Shown one piece after another: positions 60,030 through 64,000 of a stretch of DNA of 64,000 nt. The notes beneath the pieces are model-generated. The model saw only the letters and a list, made by a program, of their open reading frames with translations, was not told the DNA's origin and did no database searches. How positions within the stretch are numbered: the first letter of the stretch is position 1; each line of letters opens with the position of its first letter. The stretch spans positions 11,051,323-11,115,322 of the forward strand of contig NC_058162.1 of NCBI RefSeq assembly GCF_020080835.1. The letters run 5' to 3'. This DNA is from Cotesia glomerata (Eukaryota; Arthropoda; Insecta; Hymenoptera; Braconidae). A program made the position numbers and the translations under genes.

Positions 60030-60409
60030 TGTTTGAGGCAACCCACGATGAAACGACGACTTTTGACCTAGACTGCTGTCGATTTGAATTAAATTTTGTA
60101 GTTTTTTTTTACTTCACCGAATAAAAAGTTAAAAATTTTTCTAGAAATGGCACTTTTATCTCAAAATTTGTAACTTTTTCGAAAACTGGTTAAAAAGTTT
60201 TTTCAACCATTTTTAAGTTACAGCTACGAGAATACTTTCTAAGCGAAATTTCATTCAATTTTTTGAGCTTAAAAACATCTAGATATTGATATTTGTGATT
60301 TTATAAAACTAAATAATACATAAATTATTCATTTCTTAAGCGCTCAAGCTTATATGTATATTAGGATTTCTCAAGGGTAAATTGCAAAGTCAACCGTTTT
60401 GCATTTTTT
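60030..60409. other. Unassigned interval
   Basis: No ORF or recognised family. It contains GTTTTGCATTTTTTAAC just before the next HINE copy. Confidence 0.45.
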
Positions 60410-61287
60410 AACTTCCCGCTAAGAAAATCGAAGATTTTCAAAAATCGGGAAGTTATTGATTTTACCCCGTCCTGCAAAAATCTAGTTTTCATCAGATCTC
60501 GACGTTTTAAGGTCACAGGAAGCTTCCCTGACTATCCCTGCGAGGGTGTCACTATGTCTGTATGATGTGTGTGTGTGTGTGTGTATGTGTGTGTGTATGT
60601 GTGTGTGTGTGTGTATATAAACCTCCTATAACTTTTGAACGGTTTGACTGATTTCATCGCGGTTGGCGCCATTTGAAAGGGTTTGGCCAAACTTAGATTT
60701 TGAATCCAATTTGGACTGATAAATTTCGAGAAATAAAAAAAAACCGAAAAAATTTTTTTTCAAAAGTGGTTTTTTTTGGAATAACTTTTAAACGGTTATA
60801 TTAATCAACTCCAAAAACTGATCAGCTCTTAACTTTAAAAAACGATTTCGATCGCCGCTAATCTGGTCAAAATCGGTTAATTCGTTCGAGAGATATCGTG
60901 AAAGGAATAATTAAAAAAAAATGTTTTTTTGAAAATACTTCGAAATTTTTAGTTTGATCAATTCAAACTTAAAGATTTTTCATAATGCTCAAAAAACTGC
61001 GTCGAATGCTGCCAACTGCGTGAAAATTGGTTCATTCATTCAAAAGTTATTGCAGTTTGAAAATTCAAAAAATAGTGTTTTATCAAACTTCTATCAGACT
61101 TTTGAGCTCGAAGAGCTCAAAAGCATAGAAAAGATATCTTTTTGAGCTCGGAGAGCTCAAAACAACACATAAATTGTATTTTTGAGCTCGAAGAGCTCAA
61201 ATACGTGATAAGTGCAATTGTAAGCGCCCAGGTATGAAATTAGCGGGAGATGGCAGGGATGGCTTTCAGGGTTAACCATTTTCCTAA
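60410..61287 (+). mobile_element. Full-length HINE/DINE-1-like element, 878 bp
   Basis: Complete: AACTTCCCGCTAAG, palindromic TCGAAGATTTTC, TG tract (60564-60614), body, three GAGCTC palindromes (61100, 61142, 61180), TTAGCGGGAGATGG (3' sub-terminal repeat with two changes) and CCTAA at 61287 before a T run. Confidence 0.78.
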
Positions 61288-61849
61288 TTTTTTTTTCTGA
61301 TTTTCACTTTCAATGATTTATTTATGTGAAAGTTCTCTGAGTAATCTATATTTTATTTACCGTTAATATCCTGATAAATGCTCTCGGAATAGCGTTGGAG
61401 TATGTCGGACTGAACGAATTTTCGAGTTTGCTACTGTGCATAGTCGATATGACATTTTTCGATAATAAACCATCCAGTTTTTAATAAATTCTATATCTAT
61501 ATCTATCATAGATTTATGTATGCATTTATATCAATATGTCAATTTAATCACACATAAAAACACGCACTTAAACAAATTTAGTCGTACTCTCTGCAGAATG
61601 AGAATCATTACTATAATTGTTATATCATCATCATCATGGTAGTACAATTAATCTTTGTTAGTAATTCATTCGTTCTGTCGTCTTTTAGTGGGTTGAAAGA
61701 TAAAAGGTATAGCCGTGTCATCACTGATAAGTAAACGGATTAAATTTGGACATTATTAATGATAAAACGGTTCGATGTCTTTTTTTATCGGTAATCATTT
61801 CTCATGCAATAATTTCTCAGCAATAATTTATCATTCAAAAATATATCTA
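61288..61849. other. Unassigned interval
   Basis: No coding signal. A minor ATC microsatellite is near 61626-61636. Confidence 0.45.
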
Positions 61850-62745
61850 GCATAATAATTTCTCGTGACTAAAAAGAATCTTTACTAAAATTTCTCATAA
61901 AACAAAATATATCTTTACGAAAATTTCTCATAAAACCACACGGAAAAAAGTAAACTGTAATAAATAACAGTCGATTTATAATAAGTAATGATCAATTGCT
62001 AAAAATTACCTTTTCAAACAGTAAAATCGTGATTTTACTATTCACTTGATAATATTTACCATTTAAACGTTGAAATTTACTCTTTACATGGAAGAAAATA
62101 CTATTTCAAACAGTAATATTCACTATGTAAATGTCTAAAATGTTAAAGTATAATAATCAAGAATTCAGACTTTGATATTTATCATTTCGTACCTAAAAAA
62201 TGATTTTATGATATGTAAAAAGTATAAAATAAAGTTAGTAAATTTCTAATACAAGCAACGTCAATATTTACAAAGTAAAATGGTAAATATTGACTTGCTT
62301 GGACTGGTAAAATGTATATTTTAAAAATATAATTTTTACTGTTTTAAATGTTAAATTCTCCCAGAGTGAAACCCCCTTTTCTTTTATCTGAGTTCCCCTT
62401 CTCCTCATAATATGGACTATATATTGAAATGGCAATTTTTACTGTTTGAAACTGTAATTTTTTAAGATGAAAGAGTCGTTATTTACTATAGTGACAGCTA
62501 CTAATCACTTATTTTGGATATTAAATTATAAATTGTGGCTTTTATACTTTCTACATTAAGTTCTGTAATATTTATATTTTTGGCACCCCAATGTCCTCTT
62601 TACTGTTTGAAACTATAAAAATTAACCGGAATCCGAGTGAATACTACAGTTTACTTTTTTCCGTGCAGAATATATCTTTACTAAAATTTCTCATAAAATA
62701 AAAATATATCTTTATGAAAATTTCTCATAAAACAAATATATATCT
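61850..62745 (+). repeat. ~35-bp tandem repeat interrupted by a MITE
   Basis: Units of ATATCTTTACTAAAATTTCT plus CATAAAAC run at 61850-61938 and resume at 62666-62745. The MITE at 61939-62665 splits the array. Confidence 0.82.
61939..62665. mobile_element. 727-bp TIR element, CACGGAAAAAAGTAAACTG termini
   Basis: Inverted ends of about 21 bp, CA flanks on both sides (possible 2-bp duplication). The interior is non-coding and rich in TAAAATGGTAAATATTG motifs. CACGG ends are shared with the element at 32010-34419. Confidence 0.82.
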
Positions 62746-62772
62746 AATTTTGAATCTTGGGATACAACAAGA

Positions 62773-62963
62773 ACGAACGTAATCATGTAGCGTCCTTTTA
62801 ACAAGATTTGAATATGTATTTACTCGAAAATATGCCAACACAGATGCACGTAATCATGTAGCGCTCTTTTATCAATGTTAGAATGTGTATTTATTCAAAA
62901 ATATGCCAACACACACGCACGTAATCATGTAGCGCCCTTTTAACAAGATTTCAATCTGTATTG
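62773..62963 (+). repeat. ~80-bp tandem repeat, about 2.5 copies
   Basis: Each copy begins CACGTAATCATGTAGCG (with small changes) near 62776, 62847 and 62918, and ends ATATGCCAACACA. Confidence 0.85.
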
Positions 62964-63085
62964 AAAATCACGTTTCAAATTTGGAATTTACAATGTCATA
63001 ATGCTGTAGAAAGGGAATGATGAGTCAAAATGCATCAAACGAATGAGTGGGAAATGATGAGCTCATGATGCAGTTTATATTCATA

Positions 63086-63398
63086 GAAGAAATAATAAAT
63101 AGGGGTCTTGTTTATGTATCGTAATAATTTATTCCGTTTCAAATGGGGGGCTTCGCCCCGGACCCCTCTGAGGCTTCGCCACGAACCTCGATTACTTTCT
63201 TTAAAAGGGGATCTTGTTTATGTATCGTTATAATTTATTTCTTTTCAAATGGGGGGCTTCGCCCTCCAACCCCCCACCGGGGCTCCGCCTCAGACCCCTC
63301 TGAGGCTTCGCCACTAACCTCGATTACTTTTTGTGAGTGGGGGGCTTCGCCCCCCAACCCCACCGGAGCTTCGCCCCGGACCCCGCTGTTAATTTTTG
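63086..63398 (+). repeat. GC-rich tandem repeat with GGGGGGCTTCGCCCC palindromes
   Basis: Units combine GTTTATGTATCGT-ATAATTTAT with GGGGGGCTTCGCC-type blocks (63145, 63251, 63340), CCTCTGAGGCTTCGCCAC and AACCTCGATTAC. The base composition is far higher in GC than anything nearby. A translated ORF (63143-63403) reflects the repeat only. Confidence 0.85.
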
Positions 63399-63434
63399 CA
63401 TAAGAAATTTTTATCAGATTAATTCAATACCAAG

Positions 63435-64000
63435 ATGGCGGGCCGGCATGACGCTGGTGAAATTACGTGCAAGGTTTTCAAGTGCCACTGAAACATGAAA
63501 GTTCCTAAAATAGTTATGTGCTTAATTTGTGAGAGTGTTTTTCACGAAGGTGACTTTAATAAATATCAAAAGGGTCAATACATCAGTGAGATGTTAGTTA
63601 TTTGTCCTCAACATCATACGGACAACCTAACCTCTAAATCTGACTTTGATCTGAATACTCTTGATGAAAACGCGCGTAAAATAATTACCCAGCTTAAACT
63701 TTTCTACAAAGAAGAGCTGAGAAATGATCTAACTAATAACTTATCTTTAAATGCTTCAAAAAATACTTCAGAGCTGTCTGAAGCTCAAGAACTTGATGAA
63801 CTAAATGCGTTGAAAATGGAAAATGAATTACTGAAACAACTTAACACTGAGCTAAAAGAAAGAAACAAATTGTTGGACAGACTTGTGAATACCTCTAGTA
63901 TCGGAGTAAATAAGCATACGTCGTATGCCGTTGCTACAAAAGGTATCAATAAAACTGACAAAGTCCCAAATATTTATGTTAAATCTAAGAGCAATGATAA
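63435..64000 (+). CDS. LINE ORF1 (LINE-3), partial, runs off the right edge
   Basis: The frame opens at ATGGCGGGC (63435). It has a zinc-finger start (TCKVFKC), an in-frame TGA at 63489-63491, then ATGAAAGTTCC (63495), and is open to the end of the window. After CLICESVFHEGDF and CPQHH come an acidic region, a clear coiled coil (about residues 110-145 after the second ATG, with MENELLKQLNTELKERNKLL), and a basic SYAVATKG ... NIYVKSK tail. This is the style of ORF1 in Jockey/Kiri/CR1-type LINEs. It binds element RNA. Translation would begin at 63495 unless the TGA is read through or is a mutation. Confidence 0.75.

Overview
The window looks like AT-rich intergenic DNA from an arthropod, probably an insect and possibly a parasitoid hymenopteran (the lineage is a low-confidence guess). 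I found no host protein-coding gene, rRNA or complete tRNA. Nearly everything I can explain is transposable-element DNA, deeply nested. The main groups are R1-type and Jockey/CR1-type LINEs, Helitrons, a DINE-1/HINE-like repeat (at least ten pieces), solo LTRs, palindromic MITEs, and several terminal-inverted-repeat (TIR) DNA transposons. One 100-base N gap lies at 49834-49933.

Region by region. 0.2-5.3 kb: a HINE-like copy, then a near-complete two-ORF LINE. 6.2-14.2 kb: a foldback-like element whose arms are built of ~172-bp tandem units; it was split by a broken LINE and by a 2.6-kb TIR element. 14.44-24.84 kb: a large hAT-like TIR element stuffed with later insertions (palindromic MITEs, non-autonomous Helitrons, a TIR element carrying a solo LTR, an R1-clade LINE in a TG tract flanked by a ~680-bp direct duplication, a full HINE-like copy, and a tandem-repeat-rich transposon). 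25.0-27.9 kb: a solo LTR inserted into another solo LTR of the same family in opposite orientation. 28.8-31.2 kb: a HINE-like copy split by two DNA transposons. 32.0-34.4 kb: a TIR element with two nested insertions. 34.6-43.3 kb: an old relic and a long-TIR, ~7.4-kb element of the same DDE-type transposase family, the latter with a four-exon gene. 43.3-47.2 kb: mostly unrecognised sequence. 47.8-51.2 kb: more HINE copies and a second R1-type LINE broken by the gap. 51.6-54.3 kb: a decayed pogo-like transposon. 55.5-60.0 kb: a deleted Helitron with a solo LTR inside. 60.4-63.4 kb: a full HINE-like copy, a MITE and tandem repeats. At the right edge ORF1 of a third LINE runs off the window.

The best candidates for something under-described are these: (1) three TIR families that share CCC termini, apparent 2-bp target duplications, repeat arrays and an internal tRNA-like Pol III promoter; (2) the long-TIR transposon with a transposase I recognise as a recurrent but unnamed family; (3) the use of the TG tract inside the HINE-like repeat as an insertion hotspot for two unrelated element classes.
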